64,000 nt of DNA from Strongyloides papillosus (Eukaryota; Nematoda; Chromadorea; Rhabditida; Strongyloididae): assembly GCA_005656395.1 (NCBI GenBank), contig SRSI01000077.1:1-64000 (forward strand), read 5' to 3'. This document shows positions 48,264-61,949 of this stretch, piece by piece. The notes beneath the pieces are model-generated. The model was not told where the DNA came from, did no database searches, and saw nothing but the letters and a program-made list of their open reading frames with translations. The first letter of the stretch is position 1. Every line of letters starts with the position of its first letter. The translations under genes were made by a program, and so were the position numbers.

Positions 48264-51200
48264 ATGGTGAAGCAGGAACTTTTTGTTGATACGGATCTCG
48301 CTCGCAGAGTGTAGGTTTTTATGGTATTTTTTTAGATTTTAATCAAAAATTTTAGTGTAGGAGTGCGATTTTCGACTGGAGACCCAGAAACAATCAGAAA
48401 AATTGCTCATATTCCAATATTTAATAATAAATTGTATGATGATTCAGCTGGAAAATGGTCACCAGCTCAATATGGTCCTTTAGATACGAGATTAGTAAGT
48501 ATTTTATGTACATTTAATCAAACAACTTATACTTTATTTGCATTTAGGGAACATTTCAAAAAACATTAAATTGTGAAACATGTAAAAAAAATATGACTGA
48601 TTGTGTTGGACATTATGGTTTTGTTGATTTGGAGCTCCCTGTTTTTCATGTTGGATTTTTTCGTTTAACAATCCAAATGTTACAATGTCTTTGTAAAAAT
48701 TGTTCTAACTTCCTAATTACAGGGGAAAAAAAAGAAAATTTCTTTAGACAAGTTAAAAATCCAAATTTAGATTATTTAAAAAGAAAAGGATTACATAAAA
48801 AAATTGTCGAAACATGTAAAAAAGTATCACTTTGTCCACATTGTGGATTTAAAAATGGTGTTGTTAAAAAAGCTGTTGGCGCTGTTCTTAAGATTGCCCA
48901 TGGCGATCCAATTGACACAAGTAAAGGTGATGAATTTGCCGTTTGCATGAGTGAAAATAAGGATTTGGCTGCAACATTACCGAGTATTAAATTTGCTCTT
49001 CTTGATCCAATGCAAGTTCATAATATACTAATAAAAGTTAAAGTTCAAGATTATCCTTTACTTCTTGTTCGTGCTGGAGATAATATTCACACACCAAAGG
49101 ATGTTATTGTCACCAGAGTGATTGTTCCACCTGTATGTATCCGTCCTTCTGTTATCAGTGATATCAAAAGTGGTTCAACAGAAGATGATTTAACAATGAA
49201 ATTAACAGAAATCATGCTCATAAACGATGTTATTAAAAAACATATATGTGACGGCGCGCCAATGAAATTAATTAGTGAAACATGGGATCATCTTCAAGTT
49301 CAATGTGCTTTGTATATAAATTCAGAATTATCAGGATTACCGGCAGAAATGCAACCAAAGAAAGTTACTCGTGGTTTTGCTCAACGTCTAAAAGGTAAAC
49401 ATGGTAGATTCAGAGGAAATTTATCCGGTAAACGTGTTGATTTCTCTGGGAGAACAGTAATCTCACCAGACCCTAACTTAAAAATTGATCAAGTTGGTGT
49501 TCCTATACATGTAGCTAAAATTCTTACATTCCCAGAAATAGTTACAACTACGAATATTGAAAAAATGAAACAACTTGTTAGAAATGGCGAATCAAAGCAC
49601 CCTGGAGCTAATCATCTTATCGAAGCTAAAACTGGAATGAAGAAATTTTTGAAATATGGTGATCGTGAGAAGATCGCTATGAATCTAAGACCTGGAGATA
49701 TTATTGAACGTCATTTAGATGATGACGATGTTGTTTTATTTAATCGTCAACCATCTTTACATAAAATTTCTATTATGTCACATAGGGCTAAAGTTGTTCC
49801 AGGAAGGACATTTCGTTTTAATGAGTGCGCCTGTACACCATATAATGCCGATTTTGATGGTGATGAAATGAATTTACATTTACCACAGACATATGAAGCA
49901 AAAGCCGAAGCATCTACATTAATGGGTGTAAAGTATAATTTAATAACACCAAGATCTGGGGAACCTTTAATTGCTGCTATACAAGATTTCATTACTGGTG
50001 CATATCTTTTAACACATAAGGATACATTTTTGCCTAGATGTGAAGTTCAAAGATTTGCTGCGGCTTTAATAGATATAACATCATTTAAAAATTGTAATGG
50101 TAGAAAAGGAACAAAAAGAATTGTAATTCCGCCACCAGCAATTAGGAAACCGGTTGAATTGTGGACAGGAAAACAACTAATTGAACTTATTATTAAAGAT
50201 GACCAAGTTGATGTTAAACTTAACTTAAGGACGAAAAACAAAAGTTATGTTAAAGATGAAGAATTTTGTCCGAAAGATTCTTTCGTTGTTATAAGGAATA
50301 GTCAACTTTTATGTGGTGTTTTAGATAAGAGTTTAGTTGGATCTGGTTCAAAAAGTAATATATTCTATATTTTAATGAGAGATTTTGGTGAGGATGTTGC
50401 TATTAATGCTATGTGGAAATTAGCGAGAATGGCTCCAGTATTTCTATCAAATCGTGGTTTTTCAATTGGTATTGGTGATGTTACACCATCAAAACAACTT
50501 CTTGAGGATAAAGCTAAATTACTAAATGAAGGATATACAAAATGTGATGGATTTATTAGAGATTTAAAAGAAAATAAATTGAAAGCCCAGCCAGGTTGTA
50601 CATCATTTGAGACATTAGAAGCTTTAATTCTCAAAGAACTTTCTTCTATTCGTGATCATGCTGGTCAGGCTTGTTTAAGAAATCTATCAAAACATAATGC
50701 TCCACTTACTATGGCTATCTCTGGATCAAAGGGTTCATTTATTAATATATCACAAATGATTGCTTGTGTAGGACAACAAGCTATATCAGGTAACCGTCCA
50801 CCAGATGGTTTTGAGAATCGTTCTCTACCACATTTTGAAAGAAACCAAAAAACACCTGATGCCAAGGGTTTTGTTGGGAATAGTTTTTATTCAGGATTAA
50901 CACCAACAGAATTTTTTTTCCACACTATGGCTGGTAGAGAAGGTCTCGTTGATACAGCTGTAAAAACAGCTGAAACCGGTTATATGCAAAGACGTTTAGT
51001 TAAATGTTTAGAAGATTTATGTGCAGCTTATGATGATACAGTACGATCATCAACTGGTGATATTGTTCAATTTAAGTTTGGTGAAGATTTGTTAGATCCA
51101 TCAATGATGGAAAGTAAGGACGGAAGTATGGTTGATTATGAACATTGCCTTGATCACGTCAAAAATACAACGCCATTAACAGATGATCCTTTACAGTATG

Positions 51201-52618
51201 AATCGTATGACAAAGTTTTAAAAGTTTTTATTGATGAAGCTAATAAAAGTATTAAAAGGCCGGAGCATCAACACTTTAAGAAGAAGTTTATAGAATTTAT
51301 TGAAAAAAAATTATCTCAAAGAAAACATCTTTATGATATGCCATGGAACTGTAATAAGCATAAATCATTAAAAGAAATAACTTCATGTAAAAATTGTAAC
51401 GTTTCTACATTTAAAAAAATTAATCAATTACGTGCCTATGGGATGTCCAAAAATGAGTGTATAAATATGGTTAAATTATGTTCAATGAAACTCCATCGTG
51501 CCATAACAGAACCAGGAACGGCAGTTGGTGCCGTTGCTGCAACATCTATTGGTGAACCATCAACACAAATGACATTAAAAACTTTCCATTTTGCTGGTGT
51601 TGCTTCTATGAATATTACACAGGGTGTTCCTAGAATCAAAGAAATTATCAATGCTGTTAAATTGATTTCAACACCTATTATAACAGCAACATTGGTTAAT
51701 GATAAAGATGAAAAATTAGCTAGGAGAGTTAAATCAAGAATTGAAAAAACTACTTTAGGTGAAGTATCTGCGTACATTGAAGAATTTATAACTAATGATG
51801 ATTGTTTTATTATCGTAAAATTAATGGCTAGTCGTATAAGATTATTACAACTTGAAGTTACAATGGATACAATTATTGCATCTATATGTTCAGCAAAATT
51901 GCCTGTATCTGTGAAGGCAGGTCAAATTCGTGTAATAGGGAAATCTATACTTATGATTAATGCACCTGAATCAAAAAATATCCCGTCAAATTTAGCTATT
52001 CAATATTTAAAAAATACTTTAAAAAATGTTGTCATTAAAGGTTTACCAAATGTTTCACGTTGTGTAATCCATGCTGATGAGAAGAAAGGAGACTCATATA
52101 AATTGCTTGTTGAAGGTACTGATTTTAGGGAAGTTCTTGCAACACCTGAAATTGATGGTCGTTATACAAACTTTAATAATGCGTTGTTTGTTGCTGATGT
52201 TTTAGGAATTGAAGCTGCGCGTACATGCATAATTAATGAAATTTTATCAACTATGGAAAGTCATGGTATTGGGTTGGATAGAAGGCATGTCATGTTATTA
52301 GCTGACCTTATGACGTACAGAGGAGAGGTCCTGGGTATTACACGTAATGGGTTAGTTAAAATGAAAGAATCTGTCCTCCTCTTAGCTTCATTTGAAAAAA
52401 CAACGGATCATCTATTTGAAGCAGCATTTTTTGGACAGGAAGATAAAATTAATGGTGTTTCTGAATGTATTATCATGGGAGCACCTATCACAATTGGAAC
52501 TGGTCTGTTCAAACTTCTATTTAAAAGAGAAAAATTGAATCCTGCCTATTTGCAACCGTCTGTTCCATTTATTTCAAGAAAATGTATAGAAAATTTTAAT
52601 ATTGAGAAATATCTTTAA
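48264..52618 (+). CDS. rpc-1: RNA polymerase III largest subunit RPC1
   Basis: Exons 48264-48310, 48356-48494 and 48548-52618 join in phase to 1418 residues. This is the catalytic subunit of Pol III, which makes tRNAs, 5S rRNA and other small RNAs in the nucleus. The start [16 protein letters not shown] matches the family. Zinc-binding Cys motifs ([28 protein letters not shown]), [18 protein letters not shown], the clamp/switch stretch [20 protein letters not shown] and the active-site Mg-binding [15 protein letters not shown] (near residue 495) are all present. The bridge/trigger elements include [20 protein letters not shown] and [15 protein letters not shown]. An alternative acceptor 5 nt further (GTGTAG at 48360) would shift the frame; the acceptor at 48355 is used here. 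The 4-kb last exon is uninterrupted. Confidence 0.97.
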
Positions 52619-52847
52619 TGTTGTTATTAAATATCTCATCGTTTATTATCAAAAATTGTTTTTGTTTAAGTTTTGTTTTATTTTTTTAATTTACTGCGAA
52701 TAAATTTATTTATACACCAAAAAACATTTCGTTATGAATTGTGTGACGATAGTAGTACGTGTCGAAGTAAGTCGCGGCCTTTATTTGAATAAACTATTCG
52801 TTTACGTTCCAAATTATCTATTTTAATATAGTTTTGTTTCTTATTAC

Positions 52848-53383
52848 ATGGCAATAACAGATTTACTCGTGAAAATAATAAAAGTTTGGAATATATCATT
52901 TTTGCTTTGCATTTGTTTTGGTTCTCCTTTTAAAGGCTACTATACGGAGACAGGTATTCTAGCAACATATTTTACTGTTGTTTTAATACCACTTATTGTT
53001 CGAACCAATTTATCAATATCACGAATAATTAACATTCTATCGACAGTGAAAAAGAAGTAAATCTAATGTTTTTCATAATATTACATAATTAATTTTATTT
53101 TTATTGTAGTTCCATAAATCAATCAAATATACTTGAGACACGCCTTGCACAATTTACATTTATAGGTGCTTGGTTTGGCTGTTTTGTCATTCCACTTGAC
53201 TGGGATCAGTGGTGGCAGGTATTATTGTATTGATTCTTCATAATTGTATATTTTTTTAATTAATAGGCTTATCCATTACCTGTTTTGTTTGGGCAGATTA
53301 TAGGTTCGGTGATTGGTTTTATCATTGGAATTATTGAAACAAAATATCAACGTGTAGAAAATATTCCCTCAAAGTACCTATGA
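52848..53383 (+). CDS. PIG-F, GPI ethanolamine-phosphate transferase subunit
   Basis: Exons 52848-53056, 53110-53218 and 53267-53383 join in phase to 144 residues. PIG-F is a multi-span ER membrane protein that stabilises PIG-O and PIG-G for adding ethanolamine phosphate to GPI anchors. The diagnostic FTFIGAWFGCFVIPLDWDQWWQ pattern (split here: GAWFGCFVIPLDWD, then WWQ-AYPLPVLFGQIIGSVIG) is clear. Several hydrophobic segments are present. The protein is shorter than vertebrate PIG-F (about 220), apparently lacking the first membrane spans. Its TGA stop overlaps the ATG of the NPRL2 gene (ATGA, 53380-53383). RPC1 ends 229 bp upstream. Confidence 0.85.
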
Positions 53384-54600
53384 ACATTGAAGAGTATAAC
53401 TTCCCTAAGGTTATTCCTACAAACCCAGGATCTCCTAAATTAATTTCACCATCAACTTTTTTGGAGGGTATTATATTTTTTGTCTTTGATAATCGTATCG
53501 GACCCATGGTCAAATATCAAATACCAGGAAATATTTTAGATTTGCAATTTGTCAATGATAATTCTGTTCTAGTTATTCCCAAAGATGATTTTATGGGTAA
53601 AATGTTAAAATTTAATTCAAATGGAATAACACTTATGGGAAGACCTATAGCTATAAAAGATGATTATTATGAAAGAAACAAATTTATGTTCAATTGTTGT
53701 TTAGCTATCAAAGAGGATACCACAGCAGAATTTTCATATTCATCAATTGTACGTAAAATCTCTGAATATTTAGAAGAAATGGAAGTTGAAAGTCGTTGTT
53801 TATCGTCAAATAATTTTGATCTTGAGGGACTTCTTCGTAAAATTTACAAAGATTTAACAGAAAAAGGACAATGTGTTTACTCTGTTAATGCTGGTTTAAA
53901 AATCTACCTCAAACCTGACTCTAATTTGGAACGTCGAGTTGCTCCTATTGTTGATCAATATATGGTTCCAATATTTAATAGACTTCCACCACCAACAAAA
54001 CAAGAACAATTGTGTAGAATGGATTTACTTTGTAAGAAGATTTGTCCTTTAATTGATGGAATGAATACAATTAAAGAAATTGCCGATGAAGTTGAAATTG
54101 ATGTTGATCTTGTTATACGTTGTATTAAAAACCTTCATGTGTATGGTTATGTAACTTTACTTCCTTTATTTATGTACAGAAATTGTTATACTCAAACAGA
54201 ATCAATAGCTGATTTTCGTAGAAATGATACATTAAAAGATGAATGTTTAGCATTTATAAGGTTAAATAGCCGTTTACGTAAAATTTCTTTCAATGACGTT
54301 TATCGACTATATTTATCTTTGTCGGCAAATTTAACAGTTAGACAGTGGTGTATTGAATTTAAACCACGAAAATATGGTATTGATGAACGTAAATTTATTC
54401 AGTATGGTGTTTTTAGAAAAATTATTACAAAAATTAATACATATCCAATAGCATTGAACTCTAATGATAAAACCGAAATTGCCAGCCTATGCAATGGAAA
54501 AAATAATGTAGAACATTTATCATCGTATTATGGTTTACCAAAAGATGAATTTCTTGATATTCTAAAATCACAAAAAAATTACGTGTTTATAAGACAATAA
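53380..54600 (+). CDS. nprl-2: NPRL2, GATOR1 subunit
   Basis: A single-exon frame of 406 residues. NPRL2 is the subunit of GATOR1, the GTPase-activating complex for Rag GTPases that restrains TORC1 when amino acids are short; it acts at lysosomes. The longin-like N-terminal domain ([43 protein letters not shown]) is recognisable. So are the linker ([20 protein letters not shown]) and the winged-helix part ([39 protein letters not shown]). The start ATG overlaps the PIG-F stop by four bases, and CCCTCAAAG (53366-53374) just before it could act as a spliced-leader acceptor. The next gene begins 20 bp after the stop. Confidence 0.95.
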   Translation: MNIEEYNFPKVIPTNPGSPKLISPSTFLEGIIFFVFDNRIGPMVKYQIPGNILDLQFVNDNSVLVIPKDDFMGKMLKFNSNGITLMGRPIAIKDDYYERNKFMFNCCLAIKEDTTAEFSYSSIVRKISEYLEEMEVESRCLSSNNFDLEGLLRKIYKDLTEKGQCVYSVNAGLKIYLKPDSNLERRVAPIVDQYMVPIFNRLPPPTKQEQLCRMDLLCKKICPLIDGMNTIKEIADEVEIDVDLVIRCIKNLHVYGYVTLLPLFMYRNCYTQTESIADFRRNDTLKDECLAFIRLNSRLRKISFNDVYRLYLSLSANLTVRQWCIEFKPRKYGIDERKFIQYGVFRKIITKINTYPIALNSNDKTEIASLCNGKNNVEHLSSYYGLPKDEFLDILKSQKNYVFIRQ

Positions 54601-54620
54601 TATTAAATATTTTTTTAGAT

Positions 54621-55320
54621 ATGTCCGATAATAAACCTATACTTTATTCATATTGGCGAAGTTCTTGTTCATGGAGAGTAAGAATTGCTCTTAATTTAAA
54701 GAAAATTGATTATGAGTATAAAGCTGTTAATTTACTTAAACAAGAAAATGTATGTTATACTTGTTCGTTTACTTTTTTTCAAAAAATAATAATCTTATTA
54801 ATTTTAGCGTAGCGATGAATACTTAAAAATTAATCCAATTGGGTTTGTTCCAACTCTTATTATTGATGATAATGTTCTTACCGAGTCCCTTTCAATTATT
54901 GAATATATAAATGAGAAATATCCAGAACCTTTTCCATTACTTCCAAAATCACTTGGTGATCGTGCTAAAGCTAGAAGTATTGCTTTGACAATCTCTTCAT
55001 CCATTCAACCACTTCAAAATCTTGGAGTTATAAATTATTATTCTAGTGATCCAGCGAAAAAGAAAGAATGGTCAAATCATTTTATAACTAAAGGATTTAC
55101 CACTGTTGAAAAAATGTTAGAAAAATGTCATGGAAAATATTGTGTTGGTGATAATATTACCATTGCTGATTTATGCATACCTCCACAAGTTTACAATGCT
55201 CTTCGTTTTGATGTCGATATGTCAAAGTTTCCAATAATAAGTAAAATCAACGAAGAATTAGGGAAAATTGAGGCATTTAAATTAGCTCATCCATCAGTTC
55301 AACCTGATTCCACTGATTAA
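54621..55320 (+). CDS. gst-42: Maleylacetoacetate isomerase (zeta-class GST)
   Basis: Exons 54621-54749 and 54808-55320 give 213 residues, the usual length. It catalyses glutathione-dependent cis-trans isomerisation of maleylacetoacetate in tyrosine catabolism. The zeta-class signature [11 protein letters not shown] near residues 14-24 carries the active-site Ser and Cys. The glutathione-site stretch [13 protein letters not shown]...[11 protein letters not shown] and the C-terminal [19 protein letters not shown] are present. ATTTTTTTAG two bases before the ATG is a clear spliced-leader acceptor, needed because the NPRL2 stop is only 20 bp upstream. This supports operon processing. Confidence 0.96.
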
Positions 55321-58300
55321 AATTGCTTATTATCACAAAAAATTTGATTTTACTATTTAGTCAATCATTGATAACGTATAATATATCATTGGTAAAACCT
55401 TTTCTCTCAGATTTAGTCTTGATTGAAATAAAGTTTGTGATTTTTGTTTTCAACCTTTTAATTTTTAATAACTTTGCAACGTCTTTTATTCATCTATATC
55501 TAAACAAAATAAGTAAAATGATGGATCACTAAAAATATCTTTAGATTTATTCATCTTGATTGTTTGGTATTATTACCTACTATAAGTAAACATTCATTAG
55601 TTTTAAGGTTTGACAATTATTATGAAATTATAACAAACATTAACACTATATAATTGGCGTATTTTAAAAATAATATTTATTTCAACTTTACTACAAATTT
55701 TAATAATAGTAAAAACATTCAAATGAAGTTACATCAATTTTTTCTTTAAAAAAAAGCTGTCAAGAAGTATATTTTTCGAGATGTAGATTAATGAAATTTG
55801 TAAAAGAATTAAATTATGTTTTTCCAACGAATACGTAAAAGAAAACTTTTTAGCCATAATATTAAATTACGATTTTTATTTGTTTCTCCAGAAGTATTTC
55901 TGTAATACAAATGCATCAAAAATCATATTACATACTTTTTAAGTATGAAATTTGAAATTATTCTAAAATTACGTGTATATTAAAAACAAAATTTTAACTT
56001 TTATGAGAAAGAGGAAAAAGATCTGCAACAATTTGTTTGCTCTTATTCAAAACTATATTATGAAGTAATAATTTAAGTTATCATATAAGCCCCTTGTAAT
56101 AATAATGTGAAAACATTTCAAATTAAAGTAAATATTTTCATTACGTCAAAAATTAGATATAGCAATTTTATAAGGCAAAACATTTTAAATTTTTAAGTTT
56201 AAATTGGATCATTTTATAAAACGAAAAGTTTAAATAAAAAGGAACATACGATAATATTATGGAGGAAGAAAAGGTGCCATTGTAAATTTTATTTATTATT
56301 AAAATAACATTGTTTTATTAAAAGTGTTTCTTTTCTTGATATTATTTTTTAAAAGTTGCTATTTTTAGTGATAATTTAATTTTTTTATTCTTGAAATAAA
56401 ATAATCAATTGTAATACTAATTTGCTATCAATTTTCTCCCTTTATTATATATTTATTTAATTTTATTGATATAAGAATTAGAAAAAGGTAAAAAATTTGA
56501 TAGATAAGTTAAAGTTTTTTAACAAATTAAAAATGATGTTAGTTATTATCAATATTTCTGAAAATATATGTTAAAATTTTCATTTAAAACAAGATTTTCG
56601 CCCAATAAATAAGTATCCACCATTTTTCATTTAATAAATTAAATATTGTACTAATTATTTTTTTGTACATAATTTAAGCAAACATTTTTGTTATTTTATT
56701 TAGCTGCAATTTGTTAAAGATCTTAATAAGAAATCACATTAAAAAGATGAATTCAAAAATATTCCAAAATTTATCAAAGCAATTAGCTTTGATGTACATT
56801 CAATCTTTATTCTTGGAATTACTTTTAAAAAATATTTATCCGAATTTTAGTTATTAATAATTTGTAATATGCACTACAGCCTATGTTTTATAATTAAATG
56901 TATGTTTTTATAAAATCTTTCCAAATATTAGGATGTTAGTATATAACGTAATAGCAATTATAAACTTTTTATAATTTTAAAAATATTGTGTAAAATGAAG
57001 ATTTTGATGATGGTGCATATTTTCTTTAATGTGTGTAGACTCAATTAAAGGTGTCTAATAGCATATCCAATTTTTTGTTTTAAAACATAAATTTATGTGC
57101 TTTCTTATTAAATATTAAAAATATAAAATATACCAAGTCTGAGTATCTTCTAGTAGAAATTTTATACAAAGATCAGTCTTTAAATTAGCATTAAATTTCA
57201 TTCCATTTCCGTATTATAATCAATTAATAACCAAATTTATGTCCACAAAGATAAGATGTCTTTATTAGATAAATTATTTTGAGTTTTAATAGACTTATTT
57301 TATTATTACTAAAAATATATTAGAATTATTTTCCATATACTACTACATTTAAATTTCACCAAATAGCAATTTATTTATCATGATTTTGACATTTAACATC
57401 TTATCAAACTTATCTTAATCTATGGTATTATCATGAATTAAATGTTATCGTATTTTTGCCGCTTTATACAATACTCAAATGTCGAACGTCTATTTTTCAT
57501 TTAAAAACTAAAATAAGTGGAAATTTTTAATTATTTTTTAAAATTATTTTGCTTATTAAATAGAATTTCTAATCACAAACAAAATTTTATGTTTAGAAAA
57601 ATAAGATGTTTTCTCTAAGTATTTATATCATATAAAAATGATTAAAATACCCATTTGTATCATAAATTATATGTTAATTTTAAAAAAAAATATTTTAAAA
57701 TCAATCAAAGTAACAATTTTTTATTATTTTACCAATCAACTCAGATTGATATTGACAATTATAAATTTAATTTTCATTTAAAAAAATTTTACTTTACCAT
57801 ATTTCTTCGATTTTTTTATCCAATTGTTCTTAAAATAATATATATTATTTATTTTGACAACTTAAAATTTAAAAAATGAGATATCATCTCTAATAACAAT
57901 TTACCGTTATTGTTAACAAAGAAATAATATATCACTATTAAAATTGAATTTTATATTTTGAGATATATAAAATGAGCTAAAATTTTAAATTACAAAGTAA
58001 AGAAATCTTTAAATACAAATAAAAACATATTTTTAAAGTTTATTTCTATACATGTATAAATAATAATATAAAATAGCATTTTTAAATTAGAAGTCATAAT
58101 TTAAGTGACAAGTTTTAAGTTTTTATTCCTTTATGTATTTTAATATCGTTTTATCTTAATAAAATAATTTGCCTTGACAATATTATTAATTATTTACATT
58201 TAAGATGAAAATATTTAGTGTTATATCATTGTTACGGATATCATATTGTCATGCTAAGAATTTTTATAGTGTGTCACTTTTTTATTTTAAATAATAAATT

Positions 58301-59493
58301 CATCTACCATTTGAATATGATCAAAAAAAATCTTATTTAAAAAACACCTTGCTAAAGCATATATAAATATTTATATAAAGAAAGTCTATCTCACAAAAAA
58401 GACTATAAAAAATTTTAGTTAAACATACTTTTTTGAAAACTGATTATTCTATTTAAAATGTTTAATTATATCAAGTTTATAGGAAATTTCAAGATTCATT
58501 AACTTTCTTGATGTTTTATTCAAAACAAAATGTTACTTTGTATCTCAAAGATTTTTCTATAAATCTGCAAAAATATTAAAATTAAGTACTACTTTGTTAT
58601 AAACTATTTTTAATATACAAAAAGCATTTTTCATCTTTAATAATTACTTATTTTTCTCATAATTATAATGTCAATTTCTTTTTGATAATATATTTTTTTT
58701 AAATCACAATACAAAACATCCAAAATAGATTAAATTTAAGTGAAATTAAGGCAAGAAAATAAATTTTATCTATTTATATTTTATCATTTTTAACATAAAC
58801 ATAGTCTTCTAAGATTAATTATTTTCTTTGTAATGATTAATTTGTTTTTTTGTCCAAATATAATGTAATTTGTCATTATATAATATAATATGTTAGTTGA
58901 AGAATTGAAAATATCTTAATTTCATTTTACATTTTTTTTATTTAACAATATCGAAAAATTGTCTGACTTCTTTAAATCATATTCGTAAGTTCAAACACTA
59001 AATTATAAAAAGCAGAATTTCTTTTGTTCATTTTGAAAGGATTTTTTTGTCATTGAAATTTAAACAAAATTCAAATATATATATTTTGTCTATTTTAAGG
59101 TTATAAATTAATTTGATCTTTTGAACTTATTTAGAAATTTTAATTTTCTTAAAATATTTTAGTTTGCCTCAGTAAAATAAATAATTGAAATATCCTTTAA
59201 TGTTTCTATTTTTAAAGTGTAAAAATGTTTAATAAAACAATTTAGATGTTAGGAGACAAAATCAAATATTTGTTGGATATATCTATTCGAATCACTAACC
59301 TTTGAAATGGTCCTATTTGCTTTCGTGCTCTCCACTTAAATTTTTCGTTTTCTAACAAATTTTTTAATAAATATATGTTTCCGTTAACAAACATTAATTT
59401 TATGGGCTTTTATTAGCCAAACTCATTAAAAATGTCTAAATTATATATAATAAATAAAGAAAGTTTTTAAATTCAGAAACATATTTCTTAGAT
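55321..59493. other. Gene-poor 4.2-kb region
   Basis: Extremely AT-rich DNA with many short A and T runs. Frames such as 57655-57879 consist almost only of F, I, K, N and Y and are not credible. I saw no tRNA, snoRNA, inverted repeat longer than a few bases, or family-like coding sequence. Confidence 0.5.
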
Positions 59494-60497
59494 ATGTACA
59501 ACATCATAACGTTATTATTGTTATTCACACCAACTATTTTATCGGATGGTGCTTCCTATTCTTGGGGTTATACAGGGGACAATGGACCAGACAAATGGAA
59601 AGATACATGTAGCGATGGTATTCACCAATCTCCAATTGATATATCAGGTGAAAATGTTATTGTAAAACATATGCCGAGACTTCATTTTGTTAAATATAAC
59701 CATAAAGGTAATATTACTTTAATAAATACAGGATCAAGTATTATGGCTTCTGGTTTTACTGATTGGAAAAATAATAGACCATATATTGCTGGTGGAGGAT
59801 TAAATTCAAAATACCATCTTGTTCAATGGCATATTCATTGGGCACAAGAAAATGGAAATGGTTCTGAACACACAATGGGAATGCTACATTATCCAGCAGA
59901 AGTAATTTAAATTCATCATTTATTCTAATGACTATTTTTTAGATACATTTTGTTCATGTTAAAGATGGACTTACAGTAAGTCAAGCTTTAGAACAATCAG
60001 ATGGATTAGCTGTTGTTGGTGCTTTTTTTGTTGCCAAAAGCGGTGGTAGCAATTCATTTTTCTCTGAAAACAATGGAATAAATATGGAATCATTTTTTGA
60101 TTCAATTGCTGATAAGGACATGAATACTACAGTTTCTCATCATAGACCAAGAACTCTTTTACCAAAATCAGTTGATAGCTTCTATCGGTATGAAGGTTCA
60201 CTCACCACTCCTGGATGTAACGAAGCTGTCGTTTGGACAGTTCTTGATAATCCAATTGTAATTAATCAAGAGGAGATGAATGCATTAAGAAGAATAAAAA
60301 CAGTTACTCATAATAATAGGCCAACACAACCACTAAATGGAAGAAAAATTTTCTATAGACCACATAATATTCAATCATTCCTCACTGATTACATTGCACA
60401 AATGCCTAGATCTTCAACATCAAAAACAATTCCATCAAATTATATTACAGTAATACCACTAATTTTTGCTCTGATTTTTAAAATTTTTCATTATTGA
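59494..60497 (+). CDS. Alpha-class carbonic anhydrase, secreted/GPI-type
   Basis: Exons 59494-59901 and 59943-60497 join in phase to 320 residues. It reversibly hydrates carbon dioxide. A signal peptide (IITLLLLFTPTILSDG) precedes the alpha-CA domain: YTGDNGPDKW, HQSPIDIS, then the zinc ligands QWHIHW (two His) and AEIHFVHV (third His, formed across the intron), with the proton-relay Glu in GSEHT and the active-site Thr in GSLTTPGC. All ligands are intact, so it should be active. The C terminus ends in a hydrophobic segment (ITVIPLIFALIFKIFHY) after a Ser/Thr stretch, as in GPI-anchored forms. Without the splice the frame ends just before the third ligand. Confidence 0.95.
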
Positions 60498-61266
60498 AAT
60501 ATTATGAAAACATCTTTATTATTAAAATTTCCCAGACTTCCGACAAGAAGTAAAAAACATAGGGATTTATCGATATTTAGATAAATTATGTCTTAATAAT
60601 ACTTTTGTTTACAAATATTCTTTGCACAATTACACAACATAATATTGTTAGTATTAAATTTTATTTTACATTGCCAGTTAAATTTTTAACAATAAAAGCA
60701 TTTTTGTGTAAAATTATGTATAGAAATTTCCAAAATTCATATAAATATTAAATAAACAGTCATAGAAAATTTTTAAAGTTTTCTTTCTACATAAATTCAC
60801 GAGAATACAGACTATCTTTAGTAATTTTTCATAAAATTTATAAAATATTTAGCAATAAGCATATTTTACAATTGCGATTTTATCAAAAATAAAAAATTCT
60901 GAACTTTTTTTATTTCTGTTTTTATATAAATTATTTATTGTTTAAATTCTAATGGTTTATCAAAATATTCTTAAATGGAGTTTAAAATGTGTTCAAAATA
61001 TTAAAGCTATATAAATAAATAGTAAAAATAATATTTTAAATAATTTACATTATATTATTTAAATATCTAATATAATTTAATGTTTTGACTAGTCTAATAT
61101 AGTATAAATATTTTATTGCAATCATATTTTTTTGTAGAATTAAAGTATTTATGTATATTTATGCTTTCTAATTTCTGTCGTCAGTTTAGATAAGTAAATA
61201 ATATAAAATAAATTACTAATAGAAGGTAAAAAATAAATTGTAAGAAATTAGACTACTTTACAATAT
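60498..61266. other. Intergenic, convergent gene ends
   Basis: AT-rich spacer between the 3' ends of the carbonic anhydrase (+) and the first transthyretin-like gene (-). AATAAA-like polyadenylation signals are abundant. Nothing else was recognised. Confidence 0.45.
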
Positions 61267-61709
61267 CTATTGAGGTTGAGCCACCTCTATATCACCAAAA
61301 TTATAAAATGTCTTACTTCCAAAATATGTAACTTTATAGAAAGGCACAAATTTCTTAAAAAAATTAAATTCACAGAAATCTTCATCCTCGTATTTACAAC
61401 AGGCAACCAAAACTTCGACATATGGACGAAGTGGAAGAAATTCTTCATGTTTTCCAGATATAGTAAAAACTCCTTTATAATCAGTTATTCCTGTAGTTAT
61501 AAGTTCCCAATCCAGAACTTAATGGAAATAAAGATATATATAGTTAGTGACTTACGATCATCATCTTTTAATTCAACATCTATATACTTTAGAGGTTCTC
61601 CTTTGCAAAGAAAACGACCAGTAACAGTAATATATTGATATCTTCCATCAAGGGTATAAAAATTAATGAGTAGAAAAAATAAAATAAGAAGATACATTTT
61701 ATTGACCAA
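61267..61709 (-). CDS. Transthyretin-like (TTR-52-type) secreted protein, copy 1
   Basis: Exons 61709-61556 and 61517-61267 join in phase to 134 residues. A signal peptide (MYLLILFFLLINFYTLDG, after an optional upstream MVNK) is followed by the nematode transthyretin-like fold. It reads ITVTGRFLCKGEPLKYIDVE, KDDD, then TDYKGVFTISGKHEE, RPYVEVLVACCKYEDE with the paired Cys, and a C-terminal FYNFGDIEV strand typical of the family. These small extracellular proteins are numerous in nematodes. Only some have known roles, for example apoptotic-cell bridging by TTR-52. It is paired with a second copy 1.5 kb upstream. Confidence 0.88.
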
Positions 61710-61949
61710 TGTATTACATAATGTTTTAGAAGTGATAATTATTAATATTTAGTATAAAAGAAGAAATTTTAATATTGCGCATATTAGAATATTATAAAAT
61801 ATTTTATCATCTAAAGAAAATAATGAGCTGATGTTAAAACAATAAATCATCAGTAAAAAGTTATTATTAATTATATTGTTAATCATTTTGATTTTATTTT
61901 ACTTTTCATGATGTGATTAAAGGAGTTTTCTTAAATAGTTATTCATAGA

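Noticed and set aside
48311..48362. RPC1 first intron ending at GTGTAG (48360)
   Set aside because: Using that acceptor puts the next exon out of frame; the TTTTAG ending at 48355 restores the family sequence, so no frameshift is needed.
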